This document shows positions 8,282-16,723 of a stretch of 64,000 bases of DNA, in pieces. Numbering within the stretch: position 1 is the stretch's first letter; each line of letters begins with the position of its first letter. The stretch is from positions 1 to 64,000 of the forward strand of contig NZ_JAAIYA010000017.1 of assembly GCF_010894405.1 (NCBI RefSeq). Direction: 5' to 3'. Source of the DNA: Pyxidicoccus caerfyrddinensis (GTDB lineage Bacteria > Myxococcota > Myxococcia > Myxococcales > Myxococcaceae). The notes under the pieces were generated by a model. That model searched no databases and was not told where the DNA came from. It saw nothing but the letters and a program-made list of their open reading frames with translations. The position numbers were made by a program, and so were the translations under genes.

Positions 8282-9088
8282 TCAGGCAGCGCGGGAGGCG
8301 CGGGAGTCCAGCGCCTCGAACCGCGCGAGCGTACTGGCCGGAATCTCATCCAGCGCGGCCATCAGCGGCAGGGTGAAGCGGCGGAAGCCTGCCTCATAAA
8401 TGGGCTCGGAGATGAACCTCGCCCCCATCTTCCTCGCGAACAGCGAGGGCGCTCGGGGCATTCGCAACCCGTCCAGCTGCCCCTGCCTCGCGCGCGCCCG
8501 CTCCTGCGCCGTGTACAGCGGGTCACTCGGAATCACGGGTGACTCCCCTGGCGCCGACACCTTCACCTTCCAGCGCGGGCTCAGCCAGCCCCGGTGCGCC
8601 GCCACCTGGTACACGAGGCGCGCGTCCTCCTCCGAGTCCGTGTCCAGGTTCGCCGCCGCAATCCAGTGCGTCACCCCGCGCCGCCGGCTCTCCTCGTAGA
8701 TGCCCGCGTGCAACCTCGCCACCGCTTCCGAGTGGCGCCACCGCTCGAGCACACAGAAGCGCGCCGTCTCCGCGAACAGCCGGCTCTCAGCCACGACACC
8801 CGACAGGTCCAGCTTCTGCTCCAGCTCGATGCCCAGCCGCCCCCCGGTGTCGTGCGCCACCTCCGGGTTGGGCAGCAGGATGCGCACCGTCGCCACCGGC
8901 TCGCGGTCCGCGTAGACGACCAGGTGCACCGTCGTGTCCAGCGTGTCGAAGCAGCTCACCTCGCGCCGGGACGGCGGCGCCTTTCCGGAAATCAAACGCA
9001 GCTCTCCGCCAAAGACGGCCCAGCGGACGCGCAGCGCGTCATCGAGCTCGCGCTGGGTGGTGGCGACACGGCAGTGCATGGATGTCAT
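8282..9088 (-). CDS. FeeM/LuxI-fold N-acyltransferase (GNAT superfamily)
   Basis: A 268-residue protein with the pattern of N-acyl amino acid synthases and autoinducer synthases: an early R.RW.VF motif (ALRVRWAVFGGEL), a substrate-loop region SCFDTLDTTVHLVVYAD, the central strand REPVATVRIL, then AETARFCVLERWRHSEAVA and a helix before ITHWIAAAN-like segments. The family moves acyl groups from acyl-ACP or acyl-CoA to an amine, giving N-acyl amino acids or homoserine lactones; which product is made here cannot be read. ATG 9088 is preceded by gagaggggacccc, a good ribosome-binding site; the open frame upstream to 9445 looks non-coding. A LuxR-type HTH relic lies about 650 bp beyond its stop, hinting at a former signalling pair. 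Confidence 0.6.
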   Translation of the reverse strand: MTSMHCRVATTQRELDDALRVRWAVFGGELRLISGKAPPSRREVSCFDTLDTTVHLVVYADREPVATVRILLPNPEVAHDTGGRLGIELEQKLDLSGVVAESRLFAETARFCVLERWRHSEAVARLHAGIYEESRRRGVTHWIAAANLDTDSEEDARLVYQVAAHRGWLSPRWKVKVSAPGESPVIPSDPLYTAQERARARQGQLDGLRMPRAPSLFARKMGARFISEPIYEAGFRRFTLPLMAALDEIPASTLARFEALDSRASRAA

Positions 9089-9282
9089 GGGGTCCCCTCT
9101 CGGAAGCAGTCCGGCGTTGCGCCGTCCTCCCTCATTCCTTCGTCGCGGAAACCCGAAGTGCGAGCCGCGTCCTTTTTTCATGACATGTCCACCGCGAGCG
9201 CGGAGCGTTTGTCGAACTCCACCCGGCGTCTCCGAAAGAGGCCATGGGCAATCCATGGAAATACGCACAAAGGAGGATTCCG

Positions 9283-9648
9283 ATGTCCACTCCCGCCTGG
9301 CTCGGAGCCGCGGTGCGACGCAGCCATGGAGAGGCCTGGATGCTGGGGTACGCCTTCGCTCGCTACCGCCAGCTCGAGAGTTGCTCCGAAGAGGCGCTCG
9401 CGGCCGGGCTCGGCTGCACCCTGGAAGCGCTTCAATGGCTGTCACTGTGCCGCCGTCCGCAAGGGGAGGCCTTCACGGCGCAGGCCTCCGCCATCGCCGA
9501 GCGCTTCTCGGTGGAATTGCTGCCCCTCGTCCAGGTGCTCCGACGCGTGGAGGTCCTGGAGGCGCTGTCGGCACGGCATGACTCCGCCGGTAACAGCGGC
9601 ATGCAGATGGCAGCCAGGGACAGCACTGGCGACGACGAAATTCACTGA
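9283..9648 (+). CDS. Short HTH-like protein, copy 1
   Basis: A 121-residue protein beginning MSTPAWLGAAVRR. ATG 9283 has a strong aggagg site at 9271-9276. Residues ~32-60 (SEEALAAGLGC... LSLCRRP) look like a short helix-turn-helix; the segment AIAERFSVELLPLVQVLRRV follows. It is a clear paralogue of the protein at 10513-10890: both share the openings MSTP.WL, .YRQLE, LCRRP and the near-identical ELLPLVQVLRRVEV block. That second copy sits inside the sigma/ImmA/HerA operon, while this one lies 270 bp upstream with its own ribosome-binding site. I infer an operon-derived duplicate, possibly a competing partner of the sigma factor or protease. Exact function unknown. Confidence 0.7.
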   Translation: MSTPAWLGAAVRRSHGEAWMLGYAFARYRQLESCSEEALAAGLGCTLEALQWLSLCRRPQGEAFTAQASAIAERFSVELLPLVQVLRRVEVLEALSARHDSAGNSGMQMAARDSTGDDEIH

Positions 9649-9920
9649 CACGGCCGGGTGACTGTGCCCTGCCTGACAGGCGTCTCGTCCCTCGGGAGGG
9701 AGGCCGCCCTGTCATTCCAGACGGAGGGGATCATTCACAACCCAGAGTGAGGCAGAATTGACATACCCCCCAAGAGGTAGGGACAGGCTGGACTGCGAAG
9801 ATCAACCTCTTGCATGATCATGCGCAGGCCCCTGCGTCGAACTCCGCTGGTTGGTACCGAAGGAGCAAGCGAGATGCGACGAAAACGAGGCGGGCTGGAG
9901 TGTCGCGGAGGGGTGTGGGG

Positions 9921-10526
9921 ATGAGCTTTCCATCACAGTCGGAGGAGGAGACGCTGCACCAGCGTCTCCTGGACGGCGACCCGGTGGCCTCCCGTGATGT
10001 CATCGAAGCCTTCGTGGACCCCATCCTCGCGGTGCTCGGCGGCAGCAGGATGACGGGTCTCCAGCGCGACGAGGCCTATGACTCCATCATCGACGTCCTC
10101 TTCGCGTATGTGCAGGACCCGAAGCGGTTCATTCCTGGCAAGGCGCGCCTGCGCAAATACCTCACGGAAGCGGCCAAGAAGAAGCTGACGGACCGGCGCC
10201 GCTCCCGCGAGTCCCGCGAGCGGCGGGAGCAGAATTTCGGGGTCGCTGTCGAACTCGAGGCGAGGTCTCCGAAGGAGGTCATGGAGACATCCGTGGAGGC
10301 TCGCGAAGCCATGGAGTTGCTCGACAAGAGTCCGTTCCAGCCGAGGGACTTCATCCTGCTCAAGCTCATCCTCGAGGGCGAGGGGTCCACCCATGCTGTG
10401 AGCGAGGCCATGGGGCTGCCCCCGATGCCCGAGGCGGAGCTTCGACAGGTGGTGAAGCGGCACAAGGACCGTCTCCTGAAGACCCTGGCGCGTACCGGGG
10501 AGGAGTGGGCCGATGTCGACCCCTGA
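9921..10526 (+). CDS. Divergent RNA polymerase sigma-70-family factor
   Basis: A 201-residue protein starting at ATG 9921 after gcggaggggtgtgggg. Residues ~12-100 resemble sigma region 2 (DGDPVASRDVIEAFVDPILA, then YDSIIDVLFAYVQDPKRF and a basic KKKLTDRRRSRESRERRE tract), as in divergent ECF-like factors of planctomycetes and myxobacteria. The C-terminal half (FQPRDFILLKLILEGEGSTH onward) is in the position of region 4 and ends in a helix rich in basic residues. Its last 14 nt overlap the next gene. I infer it directs transcription of this operon, or has been co-opted as a DNA-binding sensor. The alternative start at 9810 is unlikely because the extension looks non-coding. Confidence 0.65.
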   Translation: MSFPSQSEEETLHQRLLDGDPVASRDVIEAFVDPILAVLGGSRMTGLQRDEAYDSIIDVLFAYVQDPKRFIPGKARLRKYLTEAAKKKLTDRRRSRESRERREQNFGVAVELEARSPKEVMETSVEAREAMELLDKSPFQPRDFILLKLILEGEGSTHAVSEAMGLPPMPEAELRQVVKRHKDRLLKTLARTGEEWADVDP

Positions 10527-10890
10527 ATGGCTGGCGCGGGCCGCCCAGCGAAGCCAGTCCGAACCCCGAATGATGGGACATGTCTTCGAGCAGTACCGGC
10601 AGCTCGAAGGCCACTCCGAGGAACAGCTTGCGAAGGAGTTGGGCTGCTCGCGAGACATGCTGCGCTGGATGGCCCTGTGCCGTCGTCCCGAGGAGTCGCA
10701 CTTCGAGGAGCAGGCCACCGCCATCGCCACGCGCTTCCAGGTGGAATTGCTGCCGCTCGTCCAGGTGCTCCGGCGGGTCGAGGTGATGGGGGCCATCGTC
10801 CAGCATGCGAGGGATGTGTCCGAGGTGGGCCTGCCCACGATGCAGGTGGCCGCGAGGGACGACTCCGGGGACGAAGAGACGGGCTCATGA
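10513..10890 (+). CDS. Short HTH-like protein, copy 2, operon member
   Basis: A 125-residue protein (MSTPEWLARAAQRSQSEPRM) that begins inside the 3' end of the sigma gene and ends in an ATGA overlap with the ImmA/IrrE-type protease gene, so the three are translationally coupled. Residues ~35-55 (SEEQLAKELGCSRDMLRWMA) fit an XRE-like helix-turn-helix, followed by LCRRP and a helical ATAIATRFQVELLPLVQVLR. In ImmA-type switches the protease cleaves an HTH repressor encoded next door, and this protein occupies that position. Whether it binds DNA, the sigma factor or both is unknown. It is paralogous to the product of 9283-9648. Confidence 0.75.
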   Translation: MSTPEWLARAAQRSQSEPRMMGHVFEQYRQLEGHSEEQLAKELGCSRDMLRWMALCRRPEESHFEEQATAIATRFQVELLPLVQVLRRVEVMGAIVQHARDVSEVGLPTMQVAARDDSGDEETGS

Positions 10891-11615
10891 CGGCACGCTG
10901 GCTGGAGGAAGCCTCCGCGGTGTTCAGCACGGGGGCGCCTCCCAGGTTCCCCCGGAACATGGCGTTGGAGATTCAGCTGCGACTCCACATCACCGTGGTG
11001 CCACTGGAGCGCCCGACGCCCGAGAGCATGAGTCAATGGATGCAACAGCGGGGCAGGACTCGCCGGCCGGAGGAGTTCCCCCGTGACGTCCATGGCTGCA
11101 TGGTGTGGGACGTGGGCAATGGCATCCTCTTCTACGACAGCCAGAGGGACGCCGCCGAGCAGCGCTTCACCCTGGCCCATGAAGCGTCGCACTTCGTGCT
11201 CGAACACCTGCTCCCGCGCCGTCGGGCCGTGGAGGTCTTCGGAGAGTCCATCCTCGCGGTGTTCGACGGAGCGCGTGAGCCGACTCCCGAGGAGCGGGTG
11301 ACTGCGCTGTTCGAGCGGGTGTCCTTGAAGCCCCGCTCGAACCTCATCGGCCGCAACGCCTCCGGCTACTACCCCAATGGCGAGGTGGCGGAGGCGGAGC
11401 GGCGCGCGGACCAGCTCGCGCTGGAGCTGCTGGCTCCGGCGGCGCTCGTGCGTCCCCTGGTGGAGGGCGCGTCCGAGCTGGAGGCCTCCAGGCACGTGCA
11501 GTTCCGCTTCGGCCTGCCTGAAAAGGTGGCCTGGACGTACGTCGCGTCGCTGCGCCGCCGCCTGCGCAAGCCTCGTTTCTCCAGCCAGAGCTTCTTTGGA
11601 TTGGACGGAGGGTGA
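10887..11615 (+). CDS. ImmA/IrrE-family metallopeptidase
   Basis: A 242-residue zinc-peptidase-like protein. The HEXXH site is HEASH at residues 98-102 within FTLAHEASHFVLEH, and the downstream acidic helix AERRADQLALELLAP supplies the expected third ligand, as in ImmA/IrrE proteins. The C-terminal FGLPEKVAWTYVASLRRRL is a helical tail also usual in this family. Family members cleave repressors or anti-sigma-like partners in response to DNA damage or phage signals. The start at 10887 overlaps the stop of the HTH-like gene by 4 nt (ATGA); the longer open frame upstream is the antecedent gene read in another frame. The neighbouring DNA translocase makes DNA-state sensing plausible. Confidence 0.85.
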   Translation: MTARWLEEASAVFSTGAPPRFPRNMALEIQLRLHITVVPLERPTPESMSQWMQQRGRTRRPEEFPRDVHGCMVWDVGNGILFYDSQRDAAEQRFTLAHEASHFVLEHLLPRRRAVEVFGESILAVFDGAREPTPEERVTALFERVSLKPRSNLIGRNASGYYPNGEVAEAERRADQLALELLAPAALVRPLVEGASELEASRHVQFRFGLPEKVAWTYVASLRRRLRKPRFSSQSFFGLDGG

Positions 11616-11617
11616 CC

Positions 11618-12802
11618 ATGTCGGAAGGGGTTCCGCCAGAAGAAGCCGAAGAGGAATTGTTTGGAGACGACGAGTTCGAGGCGGCCTTCGGTGAGCAACT
11701 GGCCGTCACGCTCGACCTCAACCGGTGGTCCACGGGGCTCGACCTGGACATCGTGATGGAGCGCTTCCGTCGGGAGATTGCCAACGCGGTGACGAAGGAG
11801 GACCGGCTGCGAGGCCTCGTCCGCACCGAGCTGTTTCCGCGGCTCCCCGGGCGCAGCAACGCCTTCCCCGAGGCCGGCGTCTACCACGTCACGCCCGAGG
11901 AGCTGAGCCTCGTCCACGAGCGATTGCTCTTCCAGGGCCGCGCCGACGCCGTGGCCAGCTCGTCCGTGTCTCACGACAGCATCCCCATCGGCATCTCCCA
12001 GATTGGGGTGGCCATCGTCGGCTACGGCGGCACGTCTGGCGCCTTCTCGCAGCGCCTCTACCGCAAGGAGGTCGCCCAGCGAAGCGGGGATGGCCTCCAG
12101 GAGGCGATGGACTACATCGCCATGCGGCAGAACCGCTTCAAGGACCGGCATGACGCACAGTCCCGGCTCGCCCGCCGCGGCATCCGCGCCTACGCGGAGC
12201 GGGCCGCGCTGCTGGACAAGTCCTCGGCCGAGTGGCGCATCGGACTGAACAACCCCTGCGCCCATGAGCTGCTCACCGGCTCCGGCTACATGAGCCTCCT
12301 GCAGAAGTCCCTTGGCCTGCTCGAGCGGCTCATCCACGAGCACAAGAAGTTCGTCTTCGTCTCCAACACGCTCCAGGACCGGGGCTTCCTCACCATGGGC
12401 TTCGCGCTCGACCCGGGCGAGTTCGTCCTGCTGGAGACCCTGGAGAACGACGGGAAGCACCTCGTCGACGGCTGGCAGTACGGGGACCGGAGCAAGCGCC
12501 TGGCGAGGCACTTCGTGAGGGAGTCCTGCCCCCACGTGGTGAAGGGGCTGTTCCGCGTGTCGGACCACTCCCCTCCCCGCATGTTCTATGCGCACCGGGA
12601 GCTCGTCCATGAGGCGGTCCGCGTCGCCATGGCCGACAGCGTCCTCCGGCAGGAGCGGGGCTTCCCCATGCTCCTCGACGTCGCGGAGATGTCCTGCCGC
12701 GCCGCCTTTGGCGAGGACGGCTTCCAGGGGCTCGTCCAGGACGCCTATGCCCATGCGGGCGCGAACCTCCAGTACTTCAGCGGGCGCGGGCTGCGCCGCT
12801 AG
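11618..12802 (+). CDS. HerA-partner protein, possible divergent NurA-like fold
   Basis: A 394-residue protein starting at ATG 11618 after ggagggtgacc. It sits immediately before the HerA-type ATPase, the position usually held by a NurA nuclease or another HerA effector. A region near GISQIGVAIVGYGG, an arm of basic helices (RLARRGIRAYAERAALL) and the strand FVFVSNTL are in places where NurA has its core strands, but the canonical VDGS and DGSL acidic motifs are not present. It may therefore be a NurA relative without the usual nuclease residues, or a different effector fold. The N-terminus is acidic (EEAEEELFGDDEFE). I can support the partnership by gene order; the fold is inference. Confidence 0.5.
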   Translation: MSEGVPPEEAEEELFGDDEFEAAFGEQLAVTLDLNRWSTGLDLDIVMERFRREIANAVTKEDRLRGLVRTELFPRLPGRSNAFPEAGVYHVTPEELSLVHERLLFQGRADAVASSSVSHDSIPIGISQIGVAIVGYGGTSGAFSQRLYRKEVAQRSGDGLQEAMDYIAMRQNRFKDRHDAQSRLARRGIRAYAERAALLDKSSAEWRIGLNNPCAHELLTGSGYMSLLQKSLGLLERLIHEHKKFVFVSNTLQDRGFLTMGFALDPGEFVLLETLENDGKHLVDGWQYGDRSKRLARHFVRESCPHVVKGLFRVSDHSPPRMFYAHRELVHEAVRVAMADSVLRQERGFPMLLDVAEMSCRAAFGEDGFQGLVQDAYAHAGANLQYFSGRGLRR

Positions 12803-12818
12803 CCGGGGAAGGTGAACG

Positions 12819-14936
12819 ATGGCCAATGATGGCAATGGACAGAGGCCTCCAGGGATGGAGGGGCTGAACGGCGGCAGGACGACTCCGCTTCACGTGGTGA
12901 ATGGCTCGCGGGGGGAGGCGCAGCGCCCGGCGACACCTCCCGCGGGCAATGGCTATCGGCCCGCCGGTGCGCCCCAGTCCAACGGCGCCAAGACGGTGCC
13001 GCCCGTGGTGGCACGCGGAACGCCCGAGGACGTCGTCCGCCCCAATCCGCCCGAAGCAAAGGCCGCGATGGACGCGCTGCGGAGCGAGGCGAAGGCGGCG
13101 GCCCGACTCGACCCCGAGCTGGAGAAGGCCGTGGGCTTCACGCACTTCGACACCCCGTCCAGCCAGGACAACCTCATCACCGTCCTGATGACCCGGGATG
13201 ATTTGCACCTGCTCGCGTCGCAGACGCTGGTGCGGGTGAAGTCGCGCGAGGACGGACGCGCGTACCTCGGCGTCGTCGTGCGCGGCCCCTTCGCGGAGCC
13301 CAATGCCGTCCCGGCCAACTCCACCATGGCCATTGGCGTGGTGACGCAGGGCAAGAAGCTCTCGTACACGTTCGACTACCACGGCCGCGCGGAGGTGGAG
13401 TTGCTCGGCGAGGAAGTGGAGGGCACGTTGAAGCCGCCCCGCTTCCGGCCGCAGCCGCAGAGCCCCGTCTTCGTGCTGGATGAACAGGAGAGTGAGCGCG
13501 TGCTCGGCGTGGGCGGAGACCTGTGCCTCGGCGTCGTGGTGGGCTACGAGAACATGGAGGCCCGCCTCCATGCCCGGGACAAGGCCATCCTCCCCCGCCA
13601 CACCGGCATCATCGGAACGACGGGCGGCGGCAAGTCCACCTCCGTCGCCACCCTCATCCACCGCGCCCAGGCGGCGGGCATCGCCACCATCGTCTTCGAC
13701 GTGGAGGGCGAGTACACGCACGTGGACCAGCCCACGGACCATGCGGCAATGCTCGAAGCGCTCAAGCGCCGCGGGCAGAAGGCTCAGGGCGTGCGCGACT
13801 TGCACATCCACCACCTCACCGGCCGCACCAGCCGCAACCCGCGCCACCGGAACCTGCGTGAGTTCGCGCTGAACTTCTCCAGCCTCTCGCCCTACGCGCT
13901 GGCCGAAATCCTGGACATGTCGGACGCGCAGCAGGAGCGGTTCCTCAAGGCGTACGACGTCACCAAGCTGCTGCTGGAAGACTTCGGCATCTTCCCGAAG
14001 ACGGACGAGGAACGGCAGCAGGCGCTCGACGTGGACGAGCTCACCACCGGCTACCCCGGGATGACCATCCAGCACGTGCTGGACGTCGTGAATGCATACA
14101 TCTACAGCCTCAGCGACGAGGGCCGAGCGGAGACCAAGACCCGCGCGCGTCCTGCCAGGGGCCGGCAGGCCTCCATCCTCGACGGGCTGGACCCCGATGA
14201 GCCGCAGCAGCCCGAAGCGCCGCCCATCGGGCCCTCGCTCTTCAGCGAGTTCCGGAGCAGCCCCGGCAAGGTGATGGCGCGGGTGATGCAGCAGAGCAGC
14301 CGGCTCGAGGTGAGCTGGAAGGCACTGGCCAGCAAGCTCCACCGGCTGCGCCGGCTCAACATCTTCGACGTGGGCCGGGTGCCCGGCGTGGCCTATGCCT
14401 CCATGCTCACACCGGGGCGCGTCTCCGTCATCGACCTGTCGGACACGGATTCACCCCAGCTCAACAACCTGGTCATCGCCGACATCCTCCGCGGGCTGCA
14501 GGAGACGCAGGAGGCGCGCTACCAGAAGGCGAATGACAACGAGCAGGCCGTCACACCCGTCCTCATCATCATCGAGGAGGCGCACGAGTTCCTCTCCGCC
14601 AGCCGCATCACCCAGATGCCGGTGCTCTTCGAGCAGGTGGCCCGCATCGCCAAGCGCGGCCGCAAGCGGTGGCTCGGGCTCGTCTTCGTGACGCAGTTGC
14701 CGCAGCACCTTCCCAACGAGGTGCTCGGCCTGCTCAACAACTTCATCATCCACAAAATCACCGACAGCACCGTCATCTCCCGGATGCAGCGCACCGTGGG
14801 AAACATCGACGAGGGGCTCTGGAACCGGGTGTCGCGGCTCGCGCCGGGACAGGCGCTGGTCTCCTTCAGCAACTTCACCCGCCCGCTGATGGTGGCCGTG
14901 GACCCCGCGCCCGTGAAGCGCCTGCTCGTGGAGTAG
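12819..14936 (+). CDS. HerA/FtsK-superfamily hexameric ATPase
   Basis: A 705-residue ATPase. Residues 1-90 are low-complexity Gly/Pro-rich. A small beta-barrel-like HAS domain region (~110-240) precedes Walker A GTTGGGKSTS near residue 265, the strand TIVFDVEGEYTHV that HerA proteins use as a sensing loop, and Walker B VLIIIEEAHEF near residue 580, then an arginine-rich strand (KRGRKRWLGLVFVTQLPQHL) and the C-terminal brace. HerA proteins form hexameric rings that translocate double-stranded DNA and power a partner effector such as NurA, Sir2 or DUF4297. It starts 16 bp after the partner gene with a ggggaaggtgaacg site. Ends 12 bp before a convergent ABC transporter gene. Confidence 0.9.
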   Translation: MANDGNGQRPPGMEGLNGGRTTPLHVVNGSRGEAQRPATPPAGNGYRPAGAPQSNGAKTVPPVVARGTPEDVVRPNPPEAKAAMDALRSEAKAAARLDPELEKAVGFTHFDTPSSQDNLITVLMTRDDLHLLASQTLVRVKSREDGRAYLGVVVRGPFAEPNAVPANSTMAIGVVTQGKKLSYTFDYHGRAEVELLGEEVEGTLKPPRFRPQPQSPVFVLDEQESERVLGVGGDLCLGVVVGYENMEARLHARDKAILPRHTGIIGTTGGGKSTSVATLIHRAQAAGIATIVFDVEGEYTHVDQPTDHAAMLEALKRRGQKAQGVRDLHIHHLTGRTSRNPRHRNLREFALNFSSLSPYALAEILDMSDAQQERFLKAYDVTKLLLEDFGIFPKTDEERQQALDVDELTTGYPGMTIQHVLDVVNAYIYSLSDEGRAETKTRARPARGRQASILDGLDPDEPQQPEAPPIGPSLFSEFRSSPGKVMARVMQQSSRLEVSWKALASKLHRLRRLNIFDVGRVPGVAYASMLTPGRVSVIDLSDTDSPQLNNLVIADILRGLQETQEARYQKANDNEQAVTPVLIIIEEAHEFLSASRITQMPVLFEQVARIAKRGRKRWLGLVFVTQLPQHLPNEVLGLLNNFIIHKITDSTVISRMQRTVGNIDEGLWNRVSRLAPGQALVSFSNFTRPLMVAVDPAPVKRLLVE

Positions 14937-14948
14937 CGGAGCCTGTAC

Positions 14949-16595
14949 CTATCCAGCTGTTCCAGACCTGAGCGCGGCGACAGGCGCGTCCAGCACGAGG
15001 CCGGACTCCAGGCGGACCACCCGGTCCGCCAGCGCGAAGTACCGGTCGTCGTGCGAGATGACCACCAGCGCCTTGCCCGCCGCCTTCAGCTCGGGCAGCA
15101 GCTCCTTGTAGAAGACGTCCTTGAACGTCGGGTCCTGGTCCGCCGCCCACTCGTCGAAGACGTAGATGGGCCGGTCCTCCAGGTACGCCGTCAGCAGCGC
15201 CAGGCGCTTGCGCTGCCCCTGCGACAGCTCCGTGGTGGAGAGCTTTCCGTCCTCGATCTTCACCTTGCGGTCCAGGTGCAGCCGGCGCAGCAGCTCCCCT
15301 GCCCTCGTCAGCAGCTCCGGCGAGCCGAGCCCGAGGAACTGCCCGAAGAGGTGGAAGTCCGAGAACACCGTCGTGAAGTGCTGCCGGTACCGGTTGCGCT
15401 CCTCGTCGGTGATGACCTGCCCGTTCAGGCGGATTTCGCCGGACTCCGGGCGGTACAGGCCGGTGAGCAGCTTGGCCAGCGTCGTCTTCCCGCTGCCGTT
15501 GCCGCCCACCAGGAAGACGCACTCACCGGGCACCAGCGACATGGAGATGGGGCCCAGGGTGAAGCGCGTGTCCTCGTTCTCCCGGTGGTAGGCGTGCGTG
15601 ACGCCCACCAGCTCCAGGCGCTGGAAGGTGCGCGGCTCCTCGACCTCGGCGATGGACTCCTCCGCCCCCTGCTGGGTGATGGACAGCCCCAGCTGCTCGA
15701 TGTTCCCCGCCGCCACGCCCACGCGCAGCAGCATGTGGACGAGGTTCATCACGCTGTCCAGCGGCTGCTGGAGGTACAGCACCACCAGCGTGTAGCCGAT
15801 GAGCGTGCGCTGGTCGATGCCACCATAGGCGGGGTAGGCGAAGAGCAGCAGGCCGATGAGCGAGAAGAGCAGCAGGAAGCCCCAGGCCTGTCCGTACGCC
15901 CCGAAGTCCGCGCTGCGGGTGAACAGCGCGCGGATGTCCGACGCGGTGGGCTCCAGCGCCTCTTCCAGGAAGGCCACGCGACGGCGGCGGTGGAGCTTCA
16001 GCTCCTTGATGCCGCCCGTGAGGGCGCCGAAGTGCGCGAAGAGCGTATTGACCTTCTGCCTTGCGCGGAACAGCAGCGCACGCGCGCGGCGCTGGAGCAG
16101 CATGTACATCGTCAGCCCGAGCACCAGCACCGCCACCATCCCCAGGAAGACGTACCCGGACAGCCACGCCAGGTAGACGAGGCAGCCGATGATGGTCGCC
16201 GAGTCGATGACCAGGGTGGGCATCTGCACCAGCCCCTGGCTGACGGTGATGGCGTCCTCCTGGAGCGCGGACAGCAGCCGGGGGTTGCCCACCACCTCCA
16301 GGTTGCGCAGCGGGGCGGAGAGGATGCGACGGCTGAGCCGCATGCGCAGCTCATACAGCGTGCCGCTGTTCAGCCGGACGAGCAGCATCTGCGTGGCGGT
16401 CCGGGACGCCATCGCCAGGAGCCCTACTCCCACGAAGGTGAGCACCGTGCTCCGCTGCAGCGGCCCCTCCCCGGTGAGCACATGGTTGATGAGCGCGATG
16501 AGGCGCGCGCTGCTCGCGCCAGATGTGACACCGAGCAACACCGCGAGCACGAAGAGCCCACGCGAGGCCCGCATCAGCAGGGAGATGACCTTCAT
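14949..16595 (-). CDS. PvdE/SyrD-type ABC exporter (permease plus ATPase)
   Basis: A 548-residue fusion of a six-helix transmembrane domain (residues ~1-310) and an ABC ATPase. Walker A is GGNGSGKTTL, the signature is LSQGQRKRLAL and Walker B is IYVFDEWAADQDP; the DEWAADQDP string is diagnostic of the cyclic-peptide/siderophore exporter family (PvdE, SyrD). Such proteins move peptide precursors or siderophores from the cytosol to the periplasm. No biosynthetic genes lie next to it here, so the cargo is unknown. I chose ATG 16595 (MKVISLLMRASRG) because the hydrophobic first helix begins just after it; an in-frame ATG at 16625 is possible. It converges on the HerA gene with a 12-bp gap. Confidence 0.85.
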   Translation of the reverse strand: MKVISLLMRASRGLFVLAVLLGVTSGASSARLIALINHVLTGEGPLQRSTVLTFVGVGLLAMASRTATQMLLVRLNSGTLYELRMRLSRRILSAPLRNLEVVGNPRLLSALQEDAITVSQGLVQMPTLVIDSATIIGCLVYLAWLSGYVFLGMVAVLVLGLTMYMLLQRRARALLFRARQKVNTLFAHFGALTGGIKELKLHRRRRVAFLEEALEPTASDIRALFTRSADFGAYGQAWGFLLLFSLIGLLLFAYPAYGGIDQRTLIGYTLVVLYLQQPLDSVMNLVHMLLRVGVAAGNIEQLGLSITQQGAEESIAEVEEPRTFQRLELVGVTHAYHRENEDTRFTLGPISMSLVPGECVFLVGGNGSGKTTLAKLLTGLYRPESGEIRLNGQVITDEERNRYRQHFTTVFSDFHLFGQFLGLGSPELLTRAGELLRRLHLDRKVKIEDGKLSTTELSQGQRKRLALLTAYLEDRPIYVFDEWAADQDPTFKDVFYKELLPELKAAGKALVVISHDDRYFALADRVVRLESGLVLDAPVAALRSGTAG

Positions 16596-16723
16596 CCAGA
16601 GGCACCGAGGGAGACCCGGAGCCATGTCCAGGTGCAGAGCGAGGGGCCGCCACCATAACGAGCGACACTGCCCGGGCCAAGCCCGGTGCACCTGCTCCCC
16701 GAGTTACCCGGATTGCCGCGCCG

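Noticed and set aside
9758..9763. TTGACA as a -35 box before the sigma gene
   Set aside because: No convincing -10 element at the right distance; chance matches of six bases are common.
12819..14936. HerA ATPase as the missing ATPase of the injection system
   Set aside because: It lies 27 kb away in its own operon with HerA features, whereas eCIS ATPases are AAA+ (p97-like) proteins.
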